Shown: piece after piece, positions 47,401-54,187 of the stretch | How positions within the stretch are numbered: the first letter of the stretch is position 1 | How the letters are laid out: each line of letters opens with the position of its first letter | Program-made: the position numbers and the translations under genes | Notes under the pieces: generated by a model | Databases searched by the model: none | What the model was told of the DNA's origin: nothing | The model's input: only the letters and a program-made list of their open reading frames with translations | Assembly: GCA_943367715.1 (NCBI GenBank) | Contig: CALRJY020000006.1 | Span: forward strand, 62,001-126,000 | DNA length: 64,000 bases | Direction of reading: 5' to 3' | DNA from: JAEYXS01 sp943367715 | Lineage (GTDB): Bacteria; Verrucomicrobiota; Verrucomicrobiia; Limisphaerales; JAEYXS01

Positions 47401-47592
47401 GCCATGATAGCCGCCTTTGAAGGCATGTTCGCGGCTGTCCAGGCGCAGGGAAGATTCCTGTTTATCGGCACCATGGCACTCAATGCACCGTGCGGTGAAG
47501 ATGGGCTGGATGTCCCGCACGAAGTCAACTTGGGCGGCGGTAACGCTCCAGACACCGGCCAGCCACAACCCGGCAAGGGTAGCGAGGCGCAT
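44473..47592 (-). CDS. PSCyt1/DUF1549/DUF1553 (PSD1) cytochrome protein
   Basis: A 1039-residue exported protein. A signal peptide (residues 1-20) is followed by a Planctomycete cytochrome domain with heme motif C36-I-E-C39-H40, then DUF1549 (PIDRFVMAKLEQEKLKPS...GERWARIWLDGARYADSDGFEKDKPRDVWFYRDWVINAFN), a central region with a carbohydrate-binding-like insert (about residues 430-630), and DUF1553 at the C-terminus (RSQVNRVWQTYFGIGLVETSEDLGVQ and FDAPNGDFSCVRRGRSNTPLQALMTLNDP). ATG 47592 is chosen as it starts the signal peptide; ATGs upstream add 6-14 residues. It is cotranscribed with the DUF1501 gene. Confidence 0.95.
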   Translation of the reverse strand: MRLATLAGLWLAGVWSVTAAQVDFVRDIQPIFTARCIECHGADKQESSLRLDSREHAFKGGYHGAAIIPGDSAKSVLVQVITASHKELAAMPKKGERLSAEQVTLIKTWIDQGAVWPESASVKATAAGKDHWAFKPPLKPSLPKVKNTRWVENPIDRFVMAKLEQEKLKPSLEADKVTLLRRLSLDIIGLPPTPAEVDAFLADRSRNAYEKQVDRLLASPHYGERWARIWLDGARYADSDGFEKDKPRDVWFYRDWVINAFNRDLPYNQFIIEQIAGDLLPNSTQDQKVATGFLRNSMINEEGGVHPEQFRMEAMFDRLEAIGKSVMGLTVQCAQCHDHKYDPISQKEYYQLFAFINDSTEGSMNVYAPDQNMRRAHLLSEIARIEEDLKHRTPDWEKKLAAWEQQIKERSPNWTVLPLGNAGDNAQRYYDFPDGSQLGSGYAPTRFTAVFTNTVTATNINAFRLELMTDPNLPANGPGRSSEGLMALTEFRVVVEDVTKPNEKTGVKFVKAFADFGNHETVLPKVLQGGYKTNEYRVTGPISYAIDKDVKTAWGIDAGPGQRNQDRTAIFIATNNFAFAKGTKFTFEIQQQHGGPNSDQNQNLNLGRFRVAFAGDVTEAAPALPRHISNILEIPREQRTRIQKADLFTFWRQQVPEWSEANTQIAALWKQHPEGSTQMVLHRMDDPRDTFLLKRGDMTKPADKMTTGVPKVLNPLPANSEGNRLTFAKWLVDPKSPTAARSQVNRVWQTYFGIGLVETSEDLGVQAPAPSHPELLDWLSVSFMDNQWSLKKLHRLIVTSATYRQSSNVTPELYTLDPNNRLLARGARFRVDAELVRDIGLSASGLLNPKVGGASVYPPAPEFLFLPPTSYGPKFWEEEKGENRYRRALYTFRYRSVPYPLLQAFDAPNGDFSCVRRGRSNTPLQALMTLNDPISMETAQGLAQRVLREGGTSDASRLEYAFRCCVSRKPTQDELKELETLLQKQLERFSAKDAKPLELATSDASKLPALPKGANEAQLAAWTAVSRVLLNLDETITKE

Positions 47593-47781
47593 GGTTTTTT
47601 CAGGCAACAAAAACATAATCAGGCGATAACCCAAGATACTAGTGCATCCGAGCAGGGCCGGAATAGAGAAAATTGCTTACTAGTATGGAGGATTCAGCCA
47701 CTTAAGTGGCAATGACGAAGGGATGAGCAATGCTCAAATGGGGAAACACCGAACATCCAACACTGAACATCGAAAGAGGAG

Positions 47782-48678
47782 TTAGAGACTCCTTACGTCG
47801 GCTGCTACGGGGGCGGTACCGCGTTCGCGTTTGCGGAATTCGGTGGGGGTGAATCCTGTGACTTGCTTGAAATCGCGGCTGAAGAAGAACTGGTCGCTGT
47901 AGCCGCATTGGCTGGCGACTTGTTTGATGGCTTCGTCGGTCTCGATCAGGCGGCGCTTGGCGTGGGTGATGCGTTCGCGGCGAAGCCATTCATGAGGGCT
48001 GGTGCCGAGGTGCTGCTTGAACACACGGAAAAAATGCGAGGGGCTCATGCCCGCCATGGCGGCCAGCTCCGGCACGCGCCAAGGGTGAAAGTATTTCAGG
48101 CGCATCGTCTCGATGGGCTTGCGGAGGCGATCGGGCATGGTGTGATCGCCATCTGTCAGGAGGCCGCTGGAGTGGCGGGATTCGGTGAGCCACGCGATGA
48201 GCTGGGTGAGATCGCTGTTCAACCAGGCATCCATGGCGACATCGGGCGCTTGTAAGCGGCGGAAGATGCGGTCGAAGACCGGGCGTACGGAGCGCATGGA
48301 GAGCTGGCTGAACACGGGGTGAACTTTCACCGCGAGACTGGCCGCCCAGCGCGCGCCTTGCGGGCCATCGAAACGGAGCCAATAGACTTCCCACGGGTCG
48401 CTCTTCACGGCCCAGTAGGCATGGGGCTGGCCGCAATCGATCCAGACGAGGTCACCGGCATTCACGGTCCAGACCTTGCCCTGCACCTGCACCTCACCGG
48501 TGCCGCGCAGGCAGAGGATGAGTTCATGACCGGGATAATGATCCCGCGCGATGTGATGCTCCGGACCGGCGGTGAGATGACCCGCGCGCACGACGCTGTG
48601 ATGGCACGCAAACGTCTCCGCTGAAGGAGTATGAAACAGCGAGAGCAGAAAACGCGTTGGGGGCGCCGGTTTGGTCAC
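47782..48678 (-). CDS. AraC family transcriptional regulator with cupin domain
   Basis: A regulator of about 298 residues. The N-terminal part is an AraC-type cupin (HHIARDHYPGHELILCLRGTGEVQVQGKVWTVNAGDLVWIDCGQPHAYWA), and the C-terminal part has two helix-turn-helix units: VPELAAMAGMSPSHFFRVFKQHLG and IKQVASQCGYSDQFFFSRDFKQVTGFTPTEFRKR. It should bind a small sugar-like or aromatic effector and control nearby genes; the PSD1 operon lies next to it in the same direction, but the two are 190 bases apart. The start is uncertain: GTG 48678, or TTG 48714 for 12 more residues. Confidence 0.88.
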   Translation of the reverse strand: MTKPAPPTRFLLSLFHTPSAETFACHHSVVRAGHLTAGPEHHIARDHYPGHELILCLRGTGEVQVQGKVWTVNAGDLVWIDCGQPHAYWAVKSDPWEVYWLRFDGPQGARWAASLAVKVHPVFSQLSMRSVRPVFDRIFRRLQAPDVAMDAWLNSDLTQLIAWLTESRHSSGLLTDGDHTMPDRLRKPIETMRLKYFHPWRVPELAAMAGMSPSHFFRVFKQHLGTSPHEWLRRERITHAKRRLIETDEAIKQVASQCGYSDQFFFSRDFKQVTGFTPTEFRKRERGTAPVAADVRSL

Positions 48679-48916
48679 AAGACAAAGATGCGGGGAAAAG
48701 GGGTGATTGTCCAATCTGGAGGGAAGGCTTGCTTAGGCTGGCTCTTGCAAGAAGGCGTCACTTTCCGCAACATCCAAGGCAAGGACTCAAAATCCCATGC
48801 CAAAATTGCCAAGTAGAAAGAGCGCAGGGTTGCAGTCGGCCATCAGCGTGGGCGCTGCTGGCAGCGGTCTGGTCGCTTCAGCGATCAGCAAACCAAAGGC
48901 CCAAGCCGGACGCATC

Positions 48917-49222
48917 ATGTATATCGAGTGCAAGGCGGGGGCTTTGCTCGGCGAGGCGCGCATCGGACGGGTCACATTTTCCAAGACAGGGCGGACCCTT
49001 TACTATCAGGAGCAGAAGTTTCAGAGCCTGAAGGGCAAGGGTTTCAAATCCAACTATTACAACGTGGAGACGGGCGAGGATTACTGGATATCAGGCCCGA
49101 AACGGAATGGCAGCGACCGGTTGTATGGCGGTGCTGGCGTTGAAATCGATGAGGATGTGCGGGTGGAATACTGGGAAGAGGTCCGAAGGCAGCCGGAGAG
49201 AAAGAATGAGCTCATCACTTGA
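48917..49222 (+). CDS. Small conserved protein (MYIECKAG... family)
   Basis: A 101-residue soluble protein. I recognise the pattern GEARIGRVTFSKTGRTLYYQ, FQSLKGKGFKSNYYNVETGEDYWISGPKRNGSDRLYGG, EIDEDVRVEYWEEVR as a small family widespread in Bacteroidota and relatives, sometimes mislabelled as deoxyxylulose-phosphate synthase; it has no real similarity to that enzyme. ATG 48917 is the family start; the frame is open 40 codons upstream. Function is unknown. Confidence 0.75.
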   Translation: MYIECKAGALLGEARIGRVTFSKTGRTLYYQEQKFQSLKGKGFKSNYYNVETGEDYWISGPKRNGSDRLYGGAGVEIDEDVRVEYWEEVRRQPERKNELIT

Positions 49223-49261
49223 TTTCGAAGCGGTTAGTATCAATAGCCTGAGATTGAGTTT

Positions 49262-49681
49262 ATGAAATGCTACGACCCCGAGCTGCAACGATGGATCGAA
49301 GAACCCCATTTTCGCTATGTTGAACAGGACATGGACTTGGTGCTGCTCGCGTGTCTTGAGCTGGAGGAGCTTTGCGCTTTGCTGCGGTCGCCCAGTTTGC
49401 CCGTGAAAAAGAAAGAATGGGTGATCAGCGCGCTGGTGGAAGTGGTGGAGCATGAGGTGTTCAAGGAGGACGGCGGCATCGATGAGGTGTTACTGAAGCC
49501 GATCTCAACCGTGCTGCGTGAGCATGCTGGATTATGCCGTGAAGTGATTCCCGATATGGGAATGGGCAATGACTGGTTGCTGTATCAGATCATCCAGACG
49601 GATTTTCCGCATGGATTTACGACATTAGAGGCCGCCATGGCGGCAGCGTTTGAGGGGTCTTTTCGGAAGGAGACCCGTTGA
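49262..49681 (+). CDS. Hypothetical acidic protein
   Basis: A 139-residue acidic, helical protein with no signal peptide. A notable stretch is LACLELEELCALLRSPSLPVKKKEWVISALVEVVEHEV, which could be a small helical bundle. It follows the previous small gene by 39 bases on the same strand and may share its transcript. I do not recognise a family. Confidence 0.6.
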   Translation: MKCYDPELQRWIEEPHFRYVEQDMDLVLLACLELEELCALLRSPSLPVKKKEWVISALVEVVEHEVFKEDGGIDEVLLKPISTVLREHAGLCREVIPDMGMGNDWLLYQIIQTDFPHGFTTLEAAMAAAFEGSFRKETR

Positions 49682-49700
49682 GTTCGTTGGTTGGCTTTCG

Positions 49701-49728
49701 TTGACTCCGGCTGCTGCACTGGTATGGT
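49701..49728 (+). promoter_or_regulatory. Possible sigma-70 type promoter for a small RNA
   Basis: TTGACT at 49701-49706, a 16-base spacer and TATGGT at 49723-49728 resemble -35 and -10 boxes. Transcription would begin near 49735, at the left edge of the structured region that ends in a terminator at 49827. This sits between a hypothetical gene and the CocE-type hydrolase. Confidence 0.4.
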
Positions 49729-49734
49729 GCATTC

Positions 49735-49827
49735 GCTCGACGCACTTGAGTTCTTGATGGTTCAGTCCGAAAGGACGGTTCTATCAGAGCTCAAGAAACT
49801 GCCAGCGGTTCACACCGCTGGCTTTTT
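49735..49827 (+). ncRNA. Candidate structured small RNA
   Basis: About 93 bases between a possible promoter and a clear terminator fold into a long hairpin: CTTGAGTTC-T-TGAT (49745-49758) pairs with ATCA-GAGCTCAAG (49783-49795), 13 base pairs with one bulged T. Inside, GGTTCA faces GGTTCT across an internal loop capped by GTCC-GAAA-GGAC (49765-49776), a GNRA tetraloop. The terminator hairpin at 49801-49827 follows 5 bases later. No open frame fits. It could be a free-standing regulator or a leader of the hydrolase gene with a terminator-based switch. It does not match an RNA I know. Confidence 0.5.
49801..49827 (+). terminator. Rho-independent terminator
   Basis: A perfect 9-bp stem GCCAGCGGT/ACCGCTGGC with the loop TCAC is followed directly by TTTTT, the classic intrinsic terminator. 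It closes the candidate small RNA and lies 113 bases before the CocE-type hydrolase start. Confidence 0.85.
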
Positions 49828-49940
49828 GTTTAAATCATTCCGCTTTATCCGGGTAGAGGCACTTCGTGGATTGGCGCGTTTCCAGTTTCTTCGTGGGAAC
49901 AATTCCCGTATAACTCATTTCCGTTACGCCCATACAGCCC

Positions 49941-51827
49941 ATGAATCTTCGCACTCTATCGTTCCTGTTGTTGCTGCTTACGGTGACTTCGCAGTCTTTG
50001 CGGGCGCAGTTGGTCGCGCGGCCAGCGGAGTTTGATTTCATCGTGCGCTCGAATGTGATGGTGGTGATGCGGGATGGAGTGAAGCTGGCGACGGATATCT
50101 ATCTGCCGGCGAAAAACGGGGCGGTGGTGGAGGAGAAGTTTCCCATCATCCTGACGCGGACGCCTTACGCGAAGGCGAGCAATGCGGGGGCGGGGAAGTA
50201 TTACGCGACGCGAGGGTATGCGTTCGTCTCGCAGGATACGCGGGGGCGTTATCAGTCGGAGGGGGTGTGGCACATGATCACGGATGACGGGCGGGATGGG
50301 GTGGATTGCGCGGCGTGGATCGGCAAGCAACCGTGGTCGAATGGCAAGATCGGCATGCTGGGCATCTCTTATGTGGGCGGGACGCAGCATGCGATGGCGA
50401 TGGAGCGGGCGCCGGAACTCGTGACGGTGATTCCGGTGGATGCGGTATCAAACACGGGTCAGCGAGGTATGAGGCAGGGCGGTGCGTTCGAGATGCGGTT
50501 CTGGAATTGGATCATGCTGAACGCGGCCAAGGGCAGCAGTGCCTCCCAAGATCCGGCCAAGGCGGCGGTCCTCAAGGAGATGGCGGATAACCGGCTGGAG
50601 TATCTGAAGCATATCCCGTTGCGCAAAGGGATGACGCCGCTGCGGCTGGCGCCGGAGTTCGAGGAATGGCTGGTGGAGGCGATGAACCACGGGGCAAATG
50701 ATGAGTTCTGGATACAGAACAACATCGTGGAGTATCCGGAGAAGTACAAGGACATCCCGGTGTATCTGGTGGGCGGGTGGTATGATTCGTGGGCGGGGAA
50801 TACGACGGCAAATTACGTCGCGCTCTCGCAGACGTTGAAGAGCCCGGTGTATCTCATCATGGGGCCGTGGATTCATGGGGCGCAGTCGGGGGATTCACAC
50901 GGGCAGGTGTATTTCGGCAAGGAGGCGGGCATCGCGGATCAAGGGGCGTGGCGGCTGGCGTGGTACGATAAATGGCTGAAGGGGATGGATACGGCAGTGG
51001 GCAAGGCCGCTCCTTATGCGACGAAGGTGCGCATCTTCGTGATGGGCACGGGGGATGGAACCAAGACGGAGAAGGGGCTGTTGAACCACGGGGGTTATTG
51101 GCGGGAGGAGAAGGAGTGGCCGTTGAAGCGGACGGTTTATACGCCGTTCTATCTGCAATCCGATGGAGTCTTGAAGAAGTCGGTGCCGAGCGAGCGGTGG
51201 GCCTCGACGAGTTATCAGTATGATCCGCGGAATCCGGTACCGACGATCGGCGGGCAGATCTCCTCGGGTGATGGCATCATGGTGTCGGGCGCGTGGGATC
51301 AGCGGGGGCATACGAATTTCTGGAACTGGCCGAAGCCCATCCCACTCTCGGCACGGAATGACGTGCTGGTGTTTCAGACGGAGCCGCTGGCGGAGGATGT
51401 GGAGGTGACGGGGGAGATCGAGGTGAAGTTGTGGGTGTCTTCTTCCGCGCTGGATACGGATTTCACGGCGAAGCTGGTGGATGTGTATCCGGCGAGCACG
51501 GATTATCCGAACGGGTTCGACATGCTCATCGGCGATGCGATCTTGCGGGCGCGGTTCCGGGATTCTTTGAAGGAGGAGAACCTGATGAAGGTGGGCTCGG
51601 TGTATCCGCTGACGATCAAGCTGTATCCGACCTCGAACGTGTTCAAGAAGGGGCATCGCATCCGCGTGGATATTTCGAGCAGCAACTTCCCGCGCTTTGA
51701 CCTGAACCCGAACACGGGTGAGCCGCTGAACCAGCATCGGCGGTTTGTGGTGGCAATGAACGCGATTTATCACGACCAGCAGCATCCGTCGCATATCCTG
51801 CTGCCGTTGGTACCGAAGGGGAAGTGA
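49941..51827 (+). CDS. Secreted CocE/NonD family hydrolase (X-Pro dipeptidyl-peptidase type)
   Basis: A 628-residue exported alpha/beta hydrolase. Residues 1-22 form a signal peptide ending in LRA-Q. The S15/CocE domain has FPIILTRTPYAKAS, nucleophile S143 in GMLGISYVGGTQHAMA, then catalytic Asp and His regions, and a C-terminal beta-sandwich (DVEVTGEIEVKLWVSSSALDTDFTAKLVDVYPA) of the X-Pro dipeptidyl-peptidase type. Likely substrates are acyl esters, amides or peptides outside the cytoplasm. A candidate small RNA or leader lies just upstream. Codon use is unusually G-rich compared with plus-strand genes on the left of the window. Confidence 0.93.
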   Translation: MNLRTLSFLLLLLTVTSQSLRAQLVARPAEFDFIVRSNVMVVMRDGVKLATDIYLPAKNGAVVEEKFPIILTRTPYAKASNAGAGKYYATRGYAFVSQDTRGRYQSEGVWHMITDDGRDGVDCAAWIGKQPWSNGKIGMLGISYVGGTQHAMAMERAPELVTVIPVDAVSNTGQRGMRQGGAFEMRFWNWIMLNAAKGSSASQDPAKAAVLKEMADNRLEYLKHIPLRKGMTPLRLAPEFEEWLVEAMNHGANDEFWIQNNIVEYPEKYKDIPVYLVGGWYDSWAGNTTANYVALSQTLKSPVYLIMGPWIHGAQSGDSHGQVYFGKEAGIADQGAWRLAWYDKWLKGMDTAVGKAAPYATKVRIFVMGTGDGTKTEKGLLNHGGYWREEKEWPLKRTVYTPFYLQSDGVLKKSVPSERWASTSYQYDPRNPVPTIGGQISSGDGIMVSGAWDQRGHTNFWNWPKPIPLSARNDVLVFQTEPLAEDVEVTGEIEVKLWVSSSALDTDFTAKLVDVYPASTDYPNGFDMLIGDAILRARFRDSLKEENLMKVGSVYPLTIKLYPTSNVFKKGHRIRVDISSSNFPRFDLNPNTGEPLNQHRRFVVAMNAIYHDQQHPSHILLPLVPKGK

Positions 51828-51933
51828 GGGGCGTTTGAATTTCAAGCGTATCAAAGAAAATGAAAACGCGGTTTCTTACGTCAAAGCATCATCAGCCTGG
51901 TGATGAGCCTGAATAAAAGTTGGACAATATCGC

Positions 51934-52566
51934 ATGAAAATCGCGCTCTTCATTTTGCTAGGTGTGGTGCTGCTGGTAGCGGTGGTGTGGGTGATCGGCT
52001 ATCTGCGGCGGGCGCGGATTCAGCATTACGTCTTCGCGCATCAGGCGTTGCCGCTGGAGATGTTTGCGGATCCGGAACTGGTGCTGGTGCCGATGGTGAA
52101 TGCCAAGGGTTTTAGCGAAGAGGGGCGACAGCATCTGTTGCAGTTCTGGGAAGCCGCCGGTGAAGGGTGTCCCGCACGGGATCTCGTGGCGGCGGATGAA
52201 CTGACGTATTCCATGGAGGTGCTGGGGCATCCGAACTCGACAGCGATGTTCGTGACGTTGCCGACGCCGAAGGTGAAGCCGGAGGCGTATTTCGTGTTGA
52301 TGGTGTTTGATGCGCCGGGATTGTGCTTTGGCAAGCCACGGCACTTGCGCTACTTCACGCTCGAATATCACGGCATTAAGAAGGGCGTGCCGCAGACGCT
52401 GGTGAGCGAATGGAAGGACACGGGAAAAGGCGGGCTTGATTACGCCAGCTATGACGAGGAGACGTCGCCGGAGAAGGAGGCGTTCATGGCGCGGGTGGAG
52501 GAGATCATCAAGGAATCAGGTTCGCAGCCGGTGGCGGCGAGTGAGGGAAAGGCGTCGGGTGCATGA
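51934..52566 (+). CDS. Hypothetical membrane-anchored protein
   Basis: A 210-residue protein with one N-terminal membrane helix (residues 3-23) and a soluble alpha/beta domain including LGHPNSTAMFVTLPTPKVKPEAYFVLMVFDAP and HLRYFTLEYHGIKKGVPQTLVSEW. The C-terminus is acidic then low-complexity. It overlaps the next gene by 4 bases (ATGA), so the two are cotranscribed. I do not recognise the family. Confidence 0.72.
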   Translation: MKIALFILLGVVLLVAVVWVIGYLRRARIQHYVFAHQALPLEMFADPELVLVPMVNAKGFSEEGRQHLLQFWEAAGEGCPARDLVAADELTYSMEVLGHPNSTAMFVTLPTPKVKPEAYFVLMVFDAPGLCFGKPRHLRYFTLEYHGIKKGVPQTLVSEWKDTGKGGLDYASYDEETSPEKEAFMARVEEIIKESGSQPVAASEGKASGA

Positions 52567-53003
52567 CGACTTTTCAACAGCTCAATGCGGGATGGAACGC
52601 CGAACCCAACGCCCCGGAACCAACGGTGGTCGTCGGTGGGGAAAACGTCACGGTGCTGTTCCGGCTAAACTGTTTTATGTTTCCGCAGTTCAGTGCTGTG
52701 GATATCGGTCGGCTGCGTTTCACCTCTTGCCGTCGTTATCGGCTAGGGAGCACCAATGATGAAGGATGGTACCGTGGCCAATGCCGGTTCAGCCACGTGG
52801 TGCCGTGGGGGGAATTCTACGAGATCACCGGCGACTTACGGCTGGCGAGATGTCCCAATGATTGGGTGGAGGTTTCTCCTACGGAACGTAGTCTGCGACA
52901 TTTTCTGTTCTATTTTCGAGACGAGACGTTTGAGTGCGAGGCTGCGCATTGGTATTTTGATGTGATAAAAAAGAAGAGTCCGGCGAGTGAGGGAATGGCC
53001 TAA
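52563..53003 (+). CDS. Hypothetical soluble protein
   Basis: A 146-residue protein without a signal peptide or membrane segment. It has several aromatic and Cys residues (RLNCFMFPQFSAVDIGRLRFTSCRRYRLG) and a C-terminal WYFDVIKKK. Its start overlaps the preceding gene by 4 bases, and it probably works with it. The family is unknown. Confidence 0.65.
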   Translation: MTTFQQLNAGWNAEPNAPEPTVVVGGENVTVLFRLNCFMFPQFSAVDIGRLRFTSCRRYRLGSTNDEGWYRGQCRFSHVVPWGEFYEITGDLRLARCPNDWVEVSPTERSLRHFLFYFRDETFECEAAHWYFDVIKKKSPASEGMA

Positions 53004-53055
53004 TGTCTGTCCGTTTCAGGCGGCGGCTATCCACTGGTGAGGGTTGATATGAATC

Positions 53056-53856
53056 ATGACTGATACCAAGACTGCGAAACGATTTGGGGCAAAGCTGATA
53101 CGGGTATGGGCGGTGCTTGGGTTGGTGGTGGCCATAGGGTTCGCGGGCTGGTGCTTGATCGCCTATCGGGCGACGACGAAGGCAAGGGAGGCATTACTGA
53201 GTGATGCGCAGGTGACGGTGACGCGGGGAGAGGGGTATTGGGCTTTCGTTTCGAACACAGCTTCCAATTCATCGGCGGCGGGGCTGGTGTTTTTTCCGGG
53301 TTCGTTGGTGGAGCCGGCGGCATACGCGCCGCTCGCGCGGGCGGTGGCGGAGCAAGGTTATCCCGTTTTATTGGTGGAGTTGCCGCGGCGCGGTGCGTTC
53401 GGCGGGGCGAACGGAGGAGAGATCATGGCGCGGGCGCGGATGGCGATGAAGGGTGAAGCCAAGGTGACCTCGTGGGTGATCGGGGGACATTCGCTGGGGG
53501 GAGCAGTGGCCGCGCGGTTAGTGAAGGAGGAGGCGACGGGCGTGGGCGGGTTGGTGCTGGTGGGGACGACGCATCCGCGGGAGTTCAGCCTGGCGGACTT
53601 CAAGCTGCCGGTGGTGAAGATCATGGGGACGTGCGATGGGCTGGCGGGGGTGAAGAAGTGCGAGGAGACGCGGGGTAATCTGCCTGCGACGACGCGGTGG
53701 GTGGTGATCGAAGGGGCGAATCATTCGCAGTTCGGGTGGTATGGATTTCAGCCGGGGGATCAGCGGGCGACGATGGGCCGGGAGCAGCAGCAGCAACGGA
53801 CAGTGGAGGTGGTGCTGGAGGGGATGGGAGCGGTGGTTCGGGGGAAAGGGCCTTGA
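53056..53856 (+). CDS. Alpha/beta hydrolase with membrane anchor
   Basis: A 266-residue alpha/beta hydrolase (Abhydrolase_5-like). An N-terminal membrane helix (about residues 18-38) anchors it outside the cytoplasm. GLVFFPGSLVEPAAYAPLARAVAEQGYPVLLVELP is the front strand and helix, the nucleophile S146 lies in VIGGHSLGGAVAARL, an acid follows in IMGTCDGLAGVKK, and the catalytic His is in VIEGANHSQFGWYGFQPGDQ. The substrate is unknown. It ends at a repeat-rich gap. Confidence 0.87.
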   Translation: MTDTKTAKRFGAKLIRVWAVLGLVVAIGFAGWCLIAYRATTKAREALLSDAQVTVTRGEGYWAFVSNTASNSSAAGLVFFPGSLVEPAAYAPLARAVAEQGYPVLLVELPRRGAFGGANGGEIMARARMAMKGEAKVTSWVIGGHSLGGAVAARLVKEEATGVGGLVLVGTTHPREFSLADFKLPVVKIMGTCDGLAGVKKCEETRGNLPATTRWVVIEGANHSQFGWYGFQPGDQRATMGREQQQQRTVEVVLEGMGAVVRGKGP

Positions 53857-53902
53857 ATCCGATGCTGATTTATTTGAGAAACCGGCAGGGAAAGATTCTT
53901 TC

Positions 53903-53980
53903 GTCCCTGACGGGACTTGTGATGGTGCATGCTGTACCCACCGTTGAAAACGGTGGGCAATTATCTGTCGCCCTCCGGGC
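53903..53980. repeat. Three-hairpin repeat (family B)
   Basis: Within 78 bp lie three hairpins in order: GTCCC-TGA-CGGGAC-type (53903-53915), CCCACCGTT-GAA-AACGGTGGG (53937-53957) and GCCC-TCC-GGGC (53970-53980). A second copy at 59799-59878 has the same order and spacing, but its middle hairpin is CCCGAGCGAT-GA-ATCGCTGGG, so both arms changed together. A third, decayed copy lies near 61519-61610. It fills much of the 331-bp gap 53857-54187 between convergent genes; no gene is seen there. Confidence 0.8.
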
Positions 53981-54087
53981 TGGAAGGCACAGCTTCGGGA
54001 TTTCAGCCCTTTCTGATCTTGTGGTAAGGGCTGGGGTTTCGGGCGGGAGATTGATTGGCGAAATCGGTCCGCCTTTGCTCAGGTGAG

Positions 54088-54114
54088 TTGCTGTGGGCGA
54101 GGCGCCCACGCTCC
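54088..54114 (-). repeat. REP-like element, family A copy
   Basis: A 27-bp copy identical in its core to the one at 42998-43024 (TTGCTGTGGGCG-AGG-CGCCCACGCTCC, read in two halves). It lies 73 bases beyond the antiporter stop, between two convergent genes, as at 43.0 kb. Confidence 0.8.
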
Positions 54115-54187
54115 GCCTGATAAAGAATCGCGCCCAGGGCGATGAACTTCCACACCGCTTAATCACCCGCACGAGTTCATGACTGGC

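Noticed and set aside
49743..49796. Possible tRNA-like T-arm (GGTTCAGTCC) in the small-RNA region
   Set aside because: The pairing needed for a T-arm is absent; the bases pair instead as a long hairpin with a GAAA loop.
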